Notes under the pieces: generated by a model
Seen by the model: the letters and a program-made list of their open reading frames with translations, nothing else
Told to the model about the DNA's origin: nothing
Databases searched by the model: none
Source of the DNA: Peptostreptococcaceae bacterium
GTDB taxonomy: Bacteria; Bacillota; Clostridia; Peptostreptococcales; Peptostreptococcaceae
Direction of reading: 5' to 3'
DNA length: 64,000 nt
Assembly (NCBI GenBank): GCA_025210335.1
Contig: JAOARY010000082.1
Span: forward strand, 1-64,000
Program-made: the position numbers and the translations under genes
In this document: one piece after another, positions 43,849 to 54,978 of the stretch
Layout: every line of letters begins with the position of its first letter
Numbering within the stretch: position 1 is the stretch's first letter

Positions 43849-45018
43849 TTATCTACGTCCCTTTATTGCTTTACATAAATATATTAAATAAATATAAATA
43901 CTTATAAGCATAATAAAACAAATATTTATTATCTTATGATATGAAATTAAATTACTCATGAATTTATCATCCATAAAAATTCCACTTAATTTGAAATTAA
44001 GTAATCCAAATTCCATAAAGGAAAATTTTCTATCATAAAATATATCAAATCTTAAACTATTTTTAAATATATATAACAATGAAACTAAAATAAATATTAA
44101 GCTTAGAATTTTTATTATTGTTTTAGATAGTTTTAATTTATTTAATTTTATTAAATCCTTTAAATAATAATTATCCTTAAAATAAATAAATTTATTCTTT
44201 ATAATATATAATTTTGATTTAAGTTCCTTATAAAAACATATAGAAGAAGTTATTAAAAATAAAAATATAAATATCTTTATTTTTAAATTCATCATTTTAA
44301 TATAAAAACCTACATTAAAATAATTTATATCATCACTATTTAATTTTAAATAATTCAAAATATCATTAGCTTTATTGGTAATAGAGCTTTCTTTATTATT
44401 CAAAATAAGGATATTATCAATATTATTATCCTTAAGAATAGATTTAGATAAACTATAAGGAATATATACAAAATATTCATCATCATACTCTTTATTTAAC
44501 AAACTACTGCTAACTCCGATTATCTTAAATTCATAATTATTTACCTTTATATTAGTACCTAAAATATCTAATGAACCAAAAAACTTATATGCTAAATTTT
44601 TATTTATAATGCATAGATTTTTATTCTCATAAAATTCGTCTTCATAAAAAAATCGCCCCTTCAATATATTCATATTCTTTATATATGAATGATTAGAATT
44701 CGTTGAAATCACATTAGCCTTAAGCTTATTAGAAATAAATTTCACATCTAATATATCTCTTCTTTGATAGGTAAGATCTTTAATATTATATTTTTTTAAA
44801 TCCATTATTTCTTCATAATTCATAGATGAGTTTAATTTTAAATATAATAAATTACTATTTTTATAATCTATTTTATTTAATATATAGGAAGAAAATATAT
44901 AAATAATTAAAAATAAAATTAGTAAAATCAATATTTTTATTTTTTCTTTATATATTTTCAGGCTCAAAAACTTTGGTTTTTTTATCTTATTTTTTATATC
45001 TGTATTTTTTATTAGCAT
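43849..45018 (-). CDS. MacB/FtsX-like ABC permease subunit, diverged
   Basis: 389 residues. Four membrane helices are arranged as one near the N-terminus (IKILILLILFLIIYIFSSYIL), a large extracytoplasmic domain (about 55-240) and three towards the C-terminus. The domain carries NILKGRFFYEDEF, LCIINKNLAYKFFG and NNYEFKIIGV, typical of the MacB periplasmic core. It is the last gene of the operon, 8 bases after the adaptor. The usual partner ATPase is not encoded here. Together with the adaptor it resembles export systems for peptides or drugs. Confidence 0.8.
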   Translation of the reverse strand: MLIKNTDIKNKIKKPKFLSLKIYKEKIKILILLILFLIIYIFSSYILNKIDYKNSNLLYLKLNSSMNYEEIMDLKKYNIKDLTYQRRDILDVKFISNKLKANVISTNSNHSYIKNMNILKGRFFYEDEFYENKNLCIINKNLAYKFFGSLDILGTNIKVNNYEFKIIGVSSSLLNKEYDDEYFVYIPYSLSKSILKDNNIDNILILNNKESSITNKANDILNYLKLNSDDINYFNVGFYIKMMNLKIKIFIFLFLITSSICFYKELKSKLYIIKNKFIYFKDNYYLKDLIKLNKLKLSKTIIKILSLIFILVSLLYIFKNSLRFDIFYDRKFSFMEFGLLNFKLSGIFMDDKFMSNLISYHKIINICFIMLISIYIYLIYLCKAIKGRR

Positions 45019-45026
45019 ATATACAC

Positions 45027-46262
45027 CTAGCTTTCTTCCATTATATACACTTCTTCATTTTCTTTTACTATAGCATTTGAACTTTCTATAATTTTCCCAT
45101 CCATATTATTTCTAGGTTTTAAAGCAATATATTCATCATTTCTGTCCAATATAAAAACCTTAAGCTTAATAGTTTTGTATTTTTTTGATATTACATTCTC
45201 TTCTTTATTTATTTTTAAAATATAATAGTTTTTACCATCATATTTCAAAGCAGATGAAGGAACAATATAGTCATAATAAGGACTTTCATTTTTTATTTCA
45301 AGATTTACAACTTGCTTATTTATATCATCATCTGAGCTAAATTCTATTTTAACTTCTTTTGTATTATTTATATCTCCAATATTATTTATAGCTATTACTT
45401 TACCTTTTTTAATTTTATTTTGTTTTAAAAAATACGATATATTTACTTCATCACCTACATTGACTAATTTTACTTCATCTTCATCAAGCAAAAAATTAGC
45501 TTCATAAGTATTTTTCTTTTCATTTGTTCTTATTTCTATTATTGGCTCATTTATATTAACCATCTGACCTTGATTTACATATATCTTTTGTAGTTTAGTG
45601 TCTTCTTTTGCTATTAACATATTATCTTCTTTTATTTCTTTTTCTAATTTCTCTATTTTAAGCATATAAGACAATGCATTTAATTCACATTCCTTTATAT
45701 TATAATCTAATTCTATATTTTCCTTTTTGTAATCTTTTTTTTCCTTTTTTAATTCTAAGGATGTATTTTTTATATTTTCTTGAAAACCCTCAAGCGTATC
45801 TTTAGATATAGCATCATTATCATATAATATTTTATTCTTTGCTATATCTTCTTTTAAATTATTTATTTTATTTTCTAAAATCTTTATATTTGGATCTTCT
45901 TTAATATTTTCTTCCCTTAAACTTAAGTATTTCTTTTTATCATTTTGACATCTTTCATATTCTATTTTTAGATTTTTTAATTCATAAACTCTATCATCTG
46001 TTTCAAATTCTAAAATAATATCGCCTTTTTTAATCTCTTGATTATCTTTAAAATTAATTTTTTTTACGATTTTATCCTTATTTGAATATATTATTTTGGA
46101 CTCTAAAGACTTACACACAGCTTGTTCTTTTAATTCTTTTTGTATCTTACCAGATTTAAATTCGCAAATTTTTACATTTGGAATCATTAAATTATATACC
46201 GTATTTGAAACAAAAGTAAGTATAATAACAATTATAAAAAATAAAAATCCTAGTCTTTTCAA
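45027..46262 (-). CDS. HlyD/MacA-type membrane fusion (adaptor) protein
   Basis: 411 residues. One N-terminal membrane helix (LGFLFFIIVIILTFVSNTVY) is followed by a barrel-sandwich half and a long coiled coil (about 95-210). The second half, IYVNQGQMVNINEPIIEIR, leads to beta-barrel and proximal domains. Such adaptors join an export permease to the outside. Start is TTG with AAGGTTGGTG upstream. It directly precedes the MacB-like permease gene and follows the sugar-type permease by 23 bases, so all are one operon. Confidence 0.85.
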   Translation of the reverse strand: MKRLGFLFFIIVIILTFVSNTVYNLMIPNVKICEFKSGKIQKELKEQAVCKSLESKIIYSNKDKIVKKINFKDNQEIKKGDIILEFETDDRVYELKNLKIEYERCQNDKKKYLSLREENIKEDPNIKILENKINNLKEDIAKNKILYDNDAISKDTLEGFQENIKNTSLELKKEKKDYKKENIELDYNIKECELNALSYMLKIEKLEKEIKEDNMLIAKEDTKLQKIYVNQGQMVNINEPIIEIRTNEKKNTYEANFLLDEDEVKLVNVGDEVNISYFLKQNKIKKGKVIAINNIGDINNTKEVKIEFSSDDDINKQVVNLEIKNESPYYDYIVPSSALKYDGKNYYILKINKEENVISKKYKTIKLKVFILDRNDEYIALKPRNNMDGKIIESSNAIVKENEEVYIMEES

Positions 46263-46285
46263 AATTTACACCAACCTTAATAATA

Positions 46286-47128
46286 TTATTGTTTTAAGCC
46301 AGACATTGCAATTCCTTTTATAAAATATTTTTGAAGATACAAAAATATTATAATCGCAGGTATCATATAAAATGATGATGCTGCAAATATTAAAGAAGGG
46401 TCTTTATTTGATATGCTTGATAAAAAAACTGAAAGAGGAAATTTTTCTTTACTTTGCAAAAATATAAGTGGCTGTTCAACCATATTCCAATATTCTATAA
46501 ACATTATTATGAATAAAGAGATAATTCCACTCTTTATCATCGGTAGCACTATATTAAAACAAATATCAAATTCACTTGCACCCTCAATTTTAGCTGATTC
46601 TATATAGGAATTCGGTATTGAAGATATGTACACTCTTAATAAAAAAGTTCCAAGTGGATTAAATATCGCAGGAAGTACTATAGCAAAATAACTATCCATC
46701 AAATTTAATTTATTTATTATTATAAAATTAGGAACACATATAACTTGATAAGGCATCAGCATTACTATTACATATATCAAAAATATAAAATCTGTAATTT
46801 TATTATTGATTCTAAAAAGAGCATATGATGTTATAAAAGAAAATAATATATTAAAAAATACAATCGGTATTACATATTTAATTGCATTCCAAAATAAATT
46901 TAAATACATTGGATTTCTTATTAATAGATCAAAATATTGATTTAAACTTATTCGCTTTGGAATCAATCGTATAAACATAAACTGATTTTCTAAATTATTA
47001 TAATTATTTTTTATTTCAAAAATAGACATAAAAGAATTTGTTATCGTTAATATAAGAGGAAATATAAAAATAACACTAAAAATTATACATATAATATGAT
47101 TAATTTTTATTTTTTTTAATAAAAACAT
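46286..47128 (-). CDS. Sugar-type ABC importer permease (MalG-like)
   Basis: 280 residues with six membrane helices. The binding-protein-dependent transport signature EGASEFDICFNIVLPMIKSG contacts the ATPase. It ends AMSGLKQ, as MalG-type proteins do. The ATG at 47128 is chosen because AGGAGG lies upstream; it overlaps the previous permease gene by 29 bases. Its partners are the permease at 47100-48002 and the binding protein at 48118-49428. The ATPase is missing here and may be a shared MsmX-type protein. Confidence 0.87.
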   Translation of the reverse strand: MFLLKKIKINHIICIIFSVIFIFPLILTITNSFMSIFEIKNNYNNLENQFMFIRLIPKRISLNQYFDLLIRNPMYLNLFWNAIKYVIPIVFFNILFSFITSYALFRINNKITDFIFLIYVIVMLMPYQVICVPNFIIINKLNLMDSYFAIVLPAIFNPLGTFLLRVYISSIPNSYIESAKIEGASEFDICFNIVLPMIKSGIISLFIIMFIEYWNMVEQPLIFLQSKEKFPLSVFLSSISNKDPSLIFAASSFYMIPAIIIFLYLQKYFIKGIAMSGLKQ

Positions 47129-48002
47129 TTTTCCCCCTCCTAAAATCATATATTTTTTCTAATAATTTATTTTCAAAATAAAAAAACATAAAAACAAAGC
47201 TACCAATTAATATCGTTACTAGATTTGATGCACTGACTAGTTTTTCATAATTTAAAGATGTAAATGTGTTATTCAAAAAATGTTGTATCATATATGTATT
47301 TTGAGATGGATAAGAGCCAAATATTAAATATATTTCTCTAAATATTTTAAAAGAATTTATAACGGACATTAAAAATACCAATAATAATGTAGGAATTAAA
47401 TATATAATTGTTATATACCTAAATTCATCAAATTTACTTGCACCTTCTAAATAAGCATATTCTTTGTACTCCTTTGGAATCATAAATAATCCACCCATAA
47501 AAAGAACTATATTATAACCAATATTTTTCCACAGATATATTATTATTATTGCAACTAAAGAATATGAAGAATTAAACCAGTCTATTTTTGTTATATCAAA
47601 AATACTCAAAAAATTATTAAAAAAACCATTCAACGAAAAAAATTGCTTAAAGAAAAATATCAAAGAACCAGAAGGTATAGCCATCGGTATCAAAAATAAA
47701 ACCAAATATATATTTCTTGATTTTTTATCTATATCATATAAAATCATCGCTAATATAAGCGGAATAATTATAATTAGTGGCATTGATATAATAAGAAAAT
47801 AAAAAGTATTTTTTAAGGCTCTTAAAAAAGGGATATTTGAAAGTATATCCCTTATGTTTTTTAAGCCAACAAAATCATATGAATTTGTACTATCCAAAAA
47901 TATGGATGGAATTGACATCAAAAAAGGAATTAAATAAAAGATAAAAAAACCTAAAACTCCTGGTATTAACATATATAATAATATTTTTTTATCCTTATTC
48001 AT
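47100..48002 (-). CDS. Sugar-type ABC importer permease (MalF/UgpA-like)
   Basis: 300 residues, six membrane helices. The cytoplasmic ATPase-contact loop is LEGASKFDEFRYITIIYLIPTL. MalF/UgpA-type partner of the permease downstream. GGAG lies eight bases before the ATG. It begins 115 bases after the binding-protein gene. Confidence 0.87.
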   Translation of the reverse strand: MNKDKKILLYMLIPGVLGFFIFYLIPFLMSIPSIFLDSTNSYDFVGLKNIRDILSNIPFLRALKNTFYFLIISMPLIIIIPLILAMILYDIDKKSRNIYLVLFLIPMAIPSGSLIFFFKQFFSLNGFFNNFLSIFDITKIDWFNSSYSLVAIIIIYLWKNIGYNIVLFMGGLFMIPKEYKEYAYLEGASKFDEFRYITIIYLIPTLLLVFLMSVINSFKIFREIYLIFGSYPSQNTYMIQHFLNNTFTSLNYEKLVSASNLVTILIGSFVFMFFYFENKLLEKIYDFRRGKNVFIKKNKN

Positions 48003-48117
48003 CTATTTCACTCCTATTTTTAAAATCATATATTAACCAATTAACTTTAAAATAATTTACTTTTGTTAAATCTTTTTTTATCAAAAAAAATGTAAGAAAA
48101 TAATTTTAAATATAATA

Positions 48118-49428
48118 TTATTCTTGTAAATAAGTATCTACCTTCATACTTATTGCATTTATAACATCATCTTTGTCTTTCTTCTCATCTATAAACGCTT
48201 TTACCTCTTCTTTTACAATATTATCAATATTATAATCTTTAAAATGATAAGTATTTATTTGTTCACTAAAATCTGATAGTTTAGCAATGTATTCATCACA
48301 TATTTTATCCACATCATCATCAAGTGCCATACCATTTTCATTAGCATCATTTAGCATCTGTCTTATTTGTTCCTTATAAGAATTATTAAGTGCTTTTTTA
48401 TTTATAGGAAATATTCCTGGCGAACTTTGAGATTCTTCATTTATCATGAATTTTATAAAATCCCATGCTAATTCTTTATTATTTGAATTTTCATTTATAG
48501 CATATGAATGAATCACATCAAAATATACTTTATCATCGCAATCTTTAATAAGATTCATATCCACAAAATCATCATTAAAACCAAAATGAGGTGTAAGTAA
48601 ATCTTGTGTCCATATTGAATCATATTTAAAATACTTTAAATAATTTTCTTCCCCAATATCATTTGAATCTATTAATAAATTTTCTTTTTTTAACATATTT
48701 ATATTATCTAATATATTTTTAAATTCATTTGAATTAAAATTAGATTTTTTAGCATCCAAATCCACTAATTTGGTGTAATTTTCTTCATATAAAATATTAA
48801 ATAAATCATATGGATCATCATATACATATACACCTTTTTCATCTTTGTCTTTAAGATTTTTATATCCTAAATCCAAAAAATTAGATACTTTATAATTATT
48901 TATATCGCTAGAAAAATTCTTATTAACTCCACCAATATAAGCCATATAATCTATTGGCATCATATACAATTTAGAATTCACCTTCAACGAATCTAATATC
49001 TTACTATAATACTCATCTTTTTTAAATTCACTATCATTTTCTATAAGCTCTGATAAATCTGCTAGATATGAACTACTCGCATATTTATAATAAGGTAATA
49101 CATCCATATTTATAATATCGCTACCTTTTTTCGCTATAAAAGCAGTGTTTATATTTTTTATATAATCTCTTGGTGAATTATCCTCACTGTATTCCTTTTC
49201 ATTGCTAACTTCCATAGTCAAATCATTTGCAAATGTTATTATATTTATTTTTATATCTGGATTTTGTTTTTGGTACTCCTTTGCAACTTCTTCCAAATAT
49301 GTATTTTTAGCATATGTAGATATTTCTAATTCTTTTCCTACTTTCTTGTCACTATCATTTGTATTACAACCAACAAAAGATAAACAAATCAAAAGTAATG
49401 TAATAATTAATAATAAAGTCTTTTTCAA
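48118..49428 (-). CDS. ABC extracellular solute-binding lipoprotein, family 1
   Basis: 436 residues. Lipobox FVGC (Cys21). The domain starts ELEISTYAKNTYLEEVAKEYQKQNPDIKINI and has YMMPIDYMAYIGGVNK at the hinge side and LAWDFIKFMINEESQ near the end, all usual in family 1 binding proteins. The ligand is not evident; related proteins bind oligosaccharides but also other solutes. Start is TTG with GGAGGGG five bases upstream. First gene of the five-gene operon. Confidence 0.87.
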   Translation of the reverse strand: MKKTLLLIITLLLICLSFVGCNTNDSDKKVGKELEISTYAKNTYLEEVAKEYQKQNPDIKINIITFANDLTMEVSNEKEYSEDNSPRDYIKNINTAFIAKKGSDIINMDVLPYYKYASSSYLADLSELIENDSEFKKDEYYSKILDSLKVNSKLYMMPIDYMAYIGGVNKNFSSDINNYKVSNFLDLGYKNLKDKDEKGVYVYDDPYDLFNILYEENYTKLVDLDAKKSNFNSNEFKNILDNINMLKKENLLIDSNDIGEENYLKYFKYDSIWTQDLLTPHFGFNDDFVDMNLIKDCDDKVYFDVIHSYAINENSNNKELAWDFIKFMINEESQSSPGIFPINKKALNNSYKEQIRQMLNDANENGMALDDDVDKICDEYIAKLSDFSEQINTYHFKDYNIDNIVKEEVKAFIDEKKDKDDVINAISMKVDTYLQE

Positions 49429-49768
49429 TTTTACCCCTCCTAATAAACTTTGTATTTAAATATTTTTTCATGTAAAACTTTTTAACAAAATTTTACCATA
49501 TAATATCCTTCTATACAATATAATCTATTTTTTAGTTCTTTTATACTATTTTTCTATAATTTTAGTAATCAAAACTAATTTTATCTTACTTAAAAATTTT
49601 ATAAAAATATTTTACAAATAAAAAAAATCTTCATCTTTCAAAATATCTTTTTTGAAAATATAAAAATTTATTATTTTAATTTTTTGTTTAAAATATATTA
49701 AAATTTAGCATATATTAAATAGTACTTATTTTTAATATAAACTTTTTATTTATAAGGATGTGGGTTGT
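49429..49768. other. AT-rich divergent intergenic region
   Basis: 340 bases between the binding-protein gene and the coiled-coil gene. It should contain both promoters, but composition is too AT-rich to choose. A small inverted repeat TTTCAAA..TTTGAAA is near 49636-49657. Confidence 0.4.
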
Positions 49769-50467
49769 ATGAAGATAGATAACGAATATCTAAATAGTCA
49801 TAATTTAATTAATAACAAAAATGAAAATCATAAAAAAATAGAAAAAATAAAGGAGTATTCAAATAATTTATCCAATAAAGTACTTATGAAAAAAGATAGT
49901 TTCGATATAAATGAAAAAACAAGAAGAAATTTTAATATGAGAAATCTAAAATCAAAGGAATATTATAATCAAAGAAAAGAAGAATTTCTAAGCCAACTAC
50001 AAGAAAAAAATAATGTATTAGAAAGTATATCAGATGAAATGTTAAACTTCATAAAAAATATCAGTAATTCTAAAAATAATAATGATTATGAAAAAAATAT
50101 ATCTAAATTCAAAGAACAAACTAAAGATATTGCTAAAATGATTCATATATTTGAAAAACATTATAATATGAACAATGAAAATAAAAACTTGCTTTCAAAT
50201 GAATTTAATAATATTGATTTTAAAAATCCTTCTGAAGTTTTTAAAGTTGCAGGTAAGTCTTTTGATATGATTGAAAAAGAAATTTCTGAAATATTAGATG
50301 AAATAAGTAGAATCAATGGCGAGATGGACAGCATGCTTGATAAAAATTATTTTAAAAAATTAAATCAAATGAAAGAGGTTCTTTATGATATGTTAAATAG
50401 CAAAAAATCTGATATTAAATCAATTAAATCAAATGAAAATCATAATAAACAAATTCAAAAAATCTAA
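49769..50467 (+). CDS. Coiled-coil protein of unknown function
   Basis: 232 residues without signal peptide or membrane segment. It is very rich in Asn, Lys, Glu and Ser. Heptad-like stretches (about 65-135 and 155-200) predict coiled coils. AAGGATG precedes the ATG at 49769; an in-frame GTG nine bases upstream overlaps that site. No family is recognised. It stands alone, closed by the palindromic element at 50474-50562. Confidence 0.65.
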   Translation: MKIDNEYLNSHNLINNKNENHKKIEKIKEYSNNLSNKVLMKKDSFDINEKTRRNFNMRNLKSKEYYNQRKEEFLSQLQEKNNVLESISDEMLNFIKNISNSKNNNDYEKNISKFKEQTKDIAKMIHIFEKHYNMNNENKNLLSNEFNNIDFKNPSEVFKVAGKSFDMIEKEISEILDEISRINGEMDSMLDKNYFKKLNQMKEVLYDMLNSKKSDIKSIKSNENHNKQIQKI

Positions 50468-50473
50468 AAATAG

Positions 50474-50562
50474 AGGCTGTCTCATTAAGAAATTTATCTA
50501 CAATATACTGTGGTTATGAATCACAATATATTGTTTTATTTTTCATCAATGAGATAGCCCCT
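50474..50562. mobile_element. MITE-like palindromic element, also a likely terminator
   Basis: Terminal inverted repeats AGGCTGTCTCATT (50474-50486) and AATGAGATAGCCCCT (50548-50562) resemble the GGCTGTCTCA ends of several IS families. A nested inner palindrome lies at 50500-50512 and 50522-50534. At 89 bases it has no transposase. The T-run after the right end makes it a working terminator for the coiled-coil gene. Confidence 0.55.
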
Positions 50563-50572
50563 TTGTTTTTTA

Positions 50573-50836
50573 TTAAATAAAGCCACTTATTAGATTTCTC
50601 TTAACTAAAATAGCCAAGAGTAATATTGATATTATAAGACTAATAGTTCCTTTTAGAATATTTCCCTTTTCAACGAGATTTTCATATCCTTCTACAGACA
50701 TATATATACAAAAACATATATGTGCTGTATCAATCAAATATATATGATAATATATTTTTGAAAATATTATCATATAAGAAATCACTGCTATCAATCCAAA
50801 ATATCTCTTATTTTTTATTATCTTTTGTATATCCAT
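50573..50836 (-). CDS. Small membrane protein of unknown function
   Basis: 87 residues with about three membrane helices: LIAVISYMIIFSKIYYHIYL, a middle one, and TISLIISILLLAILV. AAGGAG lies 8 bases before the ATG. It starts just after the RibD/DHFR-like gene (21-base gap), so they may share a transcript. No family is recognised with confidence. Confidence 0.6.
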   Translation of the reverse strand: MDIQKIIKNKRYFGLIAVISYMIIFSKIYYHIYLIDTAHICFCIYMSVEGYENLVEKGNILKGTISLIISILLLAILVKRNLISGFI

Positions 50837-50857
50837 AATAAAACTCCTTAAATCTGT

Positions 50858-51445
50858 TTATTTTAGAGCATAAGAAAGCTCAACCCCGCCTTCTAGTATA
50901 GTTGATTTTTGGATTTTAAAACACATTTTTTCGCTATTTTTATTAAATAAACATTCACCTTCACCTAATGTAACTGGTACTATAACAAGCTTCATTTCAT
51001 CAACCAGCTTATTTTTAACAATTGTTTTTAAAATATTTGATTTTGCTAAAAGCCAAATCTTTTTGTGCTTTCTTTTTTTTATTTGATCTATTAAATAATT
51101 TAAATTTGAATCTATAAATTCAGTAAACTTTTTATTTTTAATTGTATAAACTTTTTCTCCCTTTATAAATTTCTTTACTTTTTTTAAATCACGATTACAT
51201 TGATTTATTGTTTTTTCTTCATCTAATACATATATATTTTTATTAAAATTTATTAAATTCTTATATTTATATAATTTCTTATAGGTATTGTTATCTGTAA
51301 GTATAGCATCCATTTTCTTATAATAATTATTACAATTATTTTTTATCTTTTTGTCATTAATCTCTTCTAGCCAATTGATATTATAATTTTTTTTTGCTAC
51401 AAATCCATCTAAACTTTGAGTTACGTATAAAGTAATTCTTTCCAT
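50858..51445 (-). CDS. RibD C-terminal / dihydrofolate reductase-like protein
   Basis: 195 residues. It opens ITLYVTQSLDGFVAKKNYNINWL, the hallmark of stand-alone RibD_C-type reductases (YwjB/YyaP-like), and ends with IVPVTLGEGECLFN..LEGGVELSYAL. The NADPH-binding middle part is poor in the usual Gly motifs. The family's substrate is unknown; it is not the folate-pathway enzyme. The ATG at 51445 has AAGGG upstream, whereas an upstream extension has no such site. Confidence 0.8.
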   Translation of the reverse strand: MERITLYVTQSLDGFVAKKNYNINWLEEINDKKIKNNCNNYYKKMDAILTDNNTYKKLYKYKNLINFNKNIYVLDEEKTINQCNRDLKKVKKFIKGEKVYTIKNKKFTEFIDSNLNYLIDQIKKRKHKKIWLLAKSNILKTIVKNKLVDEMKLVIVPVTLGEGECLFNKNSEKMCFKIQKSTILEGGVELSYALK

Positions 51446-51579
51446 CTTTTTCCCTTCTTCTCGTATAATTTCAAAAACACGTTTATTTTTTATACCCAAA
51501 TTTTAAGTCTTTATTTCTATTTTAATAAATTTTAATAAATTTTTTAATGGTTCTATTTAACTGAATTTTTAATTATATT

Positions 51580-54500
51580 TTATTTAATTTTATTTTTTGT
51601 AATCAAACTCTCTAATTCCATTATCTTCAGCCTGCATCCTTCTATATTATCATTTTTAGATTCTACTTCTAATTCTTTTGCTAATTTATTTATGTTTTCG
51701 ATTTTCAAATTACTAGATGCACCTTTTATATCATGTGCTAAATTCTTTATTCCAACAATATCACTAATCTCTAAAGAAGCTTTTAATTTATCTATTCTTT
51801 CTTCATATAATAATTCAAATTCATCATAAAGTTCTTCTATATCTTCATCATCTAACCCAGTTTCTCTTTTAAATATTTTTTTAGCATAGTTATATATATC
51901 ATTTTGACTTTTTATAGAATTATCTTTAATTTCTACATCCATCAAAATTTCTAATAATTTTTTAAAATTTATAGGTTTTGATAGATATTCATCCATACCA
52001 GCTACAAAACATTTATTTTTATCTTCTTCCATTGCATACGCTGTCATCGCTACAATTTTTATATGCTCATTTGTTTCTAATTCATATTCTCTTATTTTCC
52101 TTGTAGCTTCGTAACCATCCATTACCGGCATTTGACAATCCATAAATATTATATCGTAATTATTTTTTATATAATATTCATATCCCTCCTGTCCATTTCT
52201 AGCTACATCACATTTATAACCTTCTTTATCAAGTATTTTTAATATTACCTTTAAATTTATTTCATTGTCTTCTACCAATAAAATTTTATGATTTTTTATA
52301 TCTGTTGATTGTCTAACTTTATTATCATTATTATATTGATTGTCTTCTTTTTTAATCTCTATATTCTTATCTATTTCCTCTTTTTCAAACTCTAAATAAA
52401 ATTCAAATGTAGAACCAATACCCTTTTGACTTTCTACTTTGAACTCTCCATTCATCATAGATACAAGTTCATTTGATATAGAAAGACCAAGACCAGTTCC
52501 ACCATATTTTCTAGTAGTTGAAGTATCTGCTTGTTCAAATGGATTAAATATCTTTTGAAGTTCTTCTTCATTCATCCCAATTCCTGTATCTTTGACTTCA
52601 AAATTAATTATAGTTTTTTCATATTCATCTTTACTACATTCAACCTTTACTATTATCTGCCCTTCATCTGTAAACTTAATAGCATTACTAAGCAAATTAT
52701 TTAATATTTGCTTAACTTTTGCCAAATCACCTACAACAAATTTAGGAATATTGTATTCTATAAATAAATTAAGATCTACTTTCTTTTCTTTAGCTTTAGG
52801 CATAAATAAAGATACTGTTTCTTCTACTAATTTTTTTATATCAAATTTAGTTTTTTCTAAAATCATTTTACCAGCTTCTATTTTTGAAATATCTAAAACA
52901 TCATTTATCAAATGCAATAATATTTTCGAAGCATTTTGAGCTTCCTTGATATACGATTTTTGTTCATTTGATAAGCTTGTATAATCAAGCAAATTAAGCA
53001 TACCAACTATCCCATTTATAGGTGTTCTTATCTCATGAGACATATTAGCCAAAAACTGACTTTTTGCAATATTTGCTTTTTCAGCTTGTTTTTTAGAATC
53101 TTTTAATGATTCTTCTATAAGATGTCTTTCTATTGCCATTTCAAGCGAATTTCTAAACACACTTAAAGTTGAAAACTCTACTTCATCCCATTTTCTTTCA
53201 TACTTACATTCATCAAACCCCATAAAACCCCAAAACTTATTATTTATTATTATTGGCATTACAATTATCGAAAGTATTTCTTGTGATTCTAATATTCTTC
53301 TTACATTTGTTTCAAAATTTTTGACCTCACCATAAAATGAATGTTTATTTTTAAGTGGTTCCATAAAACTCTCAACTTCAACAAATGGAATATTTTGAAG
53401 CAAAGGATTATCTATTTGAGGTTCTATATCATTTGCATTCCACTCTATTTTCTGACTTGTATAGCCATTTCCTTCATCATCATAAAAATTTCTAAAAAGA
53501 TAGACTCTATCAACCGCTGTTGCTCTACCTAATATAGAAAAACATGATTTTAATGCATTTACATAATCCATACTATCTAACAAAACTTGTGTTGATTTAG
53601 ATACTGCTGATAATATCTTATCTTTTAATATCAATTTGTTTTCAATGTTCTTTTGTCTTGTAATATCTATAATAACCATCATATATGACGTTTTTTCATA
53701 ACCTTTTATTATTTCAGCAGAAAAAAGACCTGTTATTATATTATTGTCTTTTTTCTTTATCTCAAGTTCTATATTATCAATTCTACTATTATGTTTTAAA
53801 CTATTTATAATTTGTCTATGCTTTTTGGAATCTATAAAAATTCCTAACTCTTTCGAAGAATTCCCTATAATTTCTATGTCCTCATAACCCAAAACTTCAC
53901 AAAAAGAATTATTAACATCATAAAATATATTGGTTTTCAAATCACAAACAGCCATGAGAGCAGGGTTGTTATCAAATAATTTATGAAATTTATCAAAAGC
54001 ATCATCTTTAAGTCTTTCTATTTCAATACTATTTGTTATATCTCTTGATGCTGCAAATATCTTATCTTCACAAATTTTTGCTCTCCATTCAATAGTTCTA
54101 TAATTTCCTCTTTTAGTTTTATATCTATTTATAAAATTATACATTTTTTTATTATGTATAAGATTATCTACAGCTTGTCTTGTTCTTTCTTGATCTTCTT
54201 CATGTATAAAATCATAAAAATACTTACCTATAATTTCATTATTTTCATACTCTAAAGTTCTTTCCCATTCTCTATTTATTCTTTCAAATTTTCCATCTAA
54301 AGATGCTATACAAAGCAAATCTAAATTTACATCAAAAAAGTTTTTAAGCTCTGCCAATTTTTCTTTTTCCATTGTTATATCAACAAAGCAAATTGCAAAA
54401 TAATATTTTTTTGGAGAAAAAGCTATCACTTGATACCATCGCCCAAATTCAGCTATATATTTTTCCACAGTTTTTCTCTTATTATTTAAAGCTATATCTC

Positions 54501-54729
54501 CATAAAAACCAATCCAATCAAATTCATCAGTTTTTATCGTTTTTACTACTTGCGTTATCTTTTTTCCTGTAACAAAATCAGCTTTAAATCCTGTAATCTT
54601 TTCAAACGACTCATTGACTTCTAAAAATCTATAATCTATTGGTTTTTCATTTTCATCACAAATAAGTTCATAAAAGGCATAAGCCATTGGAATATTTTTA
54701 ACTATTGACTCATAAAATTTATCAATCAT
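51580..54729 (-). CDS. Hybrid sensor histidine kinase with PAS, GAF, receiver and Hpt domains
   Basis: 1049 residues with no membrane helix, so cytoplasmic sensing. PAS-like domains lie at about 10-115, 130-240 and 250-370, and a GAF domain at about 390-555. HisKA has His565 in [15 protein letters not shown]. The ATPase domain has [17 protein letters not shown] and GGTGLGLSI. The receiver (about 818-935) has Asp864 in IIFMDCQMP. The C-terminal Hpt domain has His999 in [12 protein letters not shown]. It is thus a full phosphorelay, His to Asp to His, needing a separate response regulator. None is adjacent. The orphan regulators at the toxin loci are possible targets. Confidence 0.93.
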   Translation of the reverse strand: MIDKFYESIVKNIPMAYAFYELICDENEKPIDYRFLEVNESFEKITGFKADFVTGKKITQVVKTIKTDEFDWIGFYGDIALNNKRKTVEKYIAEFGRWYQVIAFSPKKYYFAICFVDITMEKEKLAELKNFFDVNLDLLCIASLDGKFERINREWERTLEYENNEIIGKYFYDFIHEEDQERTRQAVDNLIHNKKMYNFINRYKTKRGNYRTIEWRAKICEDKIFAASRDITNSIEIERLKDDAFDKFHKLFDNNPALMAVCDLKTNIFYDVNNSFCEVLGYEDIEIIGNSSKELGIFIDSKKHRQIINSLKHNSRIDNIELEIKKKDNNIITGLFSAEIIKGYEKTSYMMVIIDITRQKNIENKLILKDKILSAVSKSTQVLLDSMDYVNALKSCFSILGRATAVDRVYLFRNFYDDEGNGYTSQKIEWNANDIEPQIDNPLLQNIPFVEVESFMEPLKNKHSFYGEVKNFETNVRRILESQEILSIIVMPIIINNKFWGFMGFDECKYERKWDEVEFSTLSVFRNSLEMAIERHLIEESLKDSKKQAEKANIAKSQFLANMSHEIRTPINGIVGMLNLLDYTSLSNEQKSYIKEAQNASKILLHLINDVLDISKIEAGKMILEKTKFDIKKLVEETVSLFMPKAKEKKVDLNLFIEYNIPKFVVGDLAKVKQILNNLLSNAIKFTDEGQIIVKVECSKDEYEKTIINFEVKDTGIGMNEEELQKIFNPFEQADTSTTRKYGGTGLGLSISNELVSMMNGEFKVESQKGIGSTFEFYLEFEKEEIDKNIEIKKEDNQYNNDNKVRQSTDIKNHKILLVEDNEINLKVILKILDKEGYKCDVARNGQEGYEYYIKNNYDIIFMDCQMPVMDGYEATRKIREYELETNEHIKIVAMTAYAMEEDKNKCFVAGMDEYLSKPINFKKLLEILMDVEIKDNSIKSQNDIYNYAKKIFKRETGLDDEDIEELYDEFELLYEERIDKLKASLEISDIVGIKNLAHDIKGASSNLKIENINKLAKELEVESKNDNIEGCRLKIMELESLITKNKIK

Positions 54730-54978
54730 AATTACAACTCCTTATAGTTAGCAAAATATATAAAATATAATTTCTTAAATACCCAATATTTATAAAAATA
54801 AAAAATCATAAATATAACTGCTTTTATTCTAATTATTAATCAGGATTTATTTTTTAATAATTATTTTTTTCTTTATAAAATATAATTATTATTTAAATTT
54901 TTAGAATATTCATCAATTCGATTGTAATTAAAATTCTTAGAGAATATAATTTACCTATAAACTATTAGGAGGTGTGTT

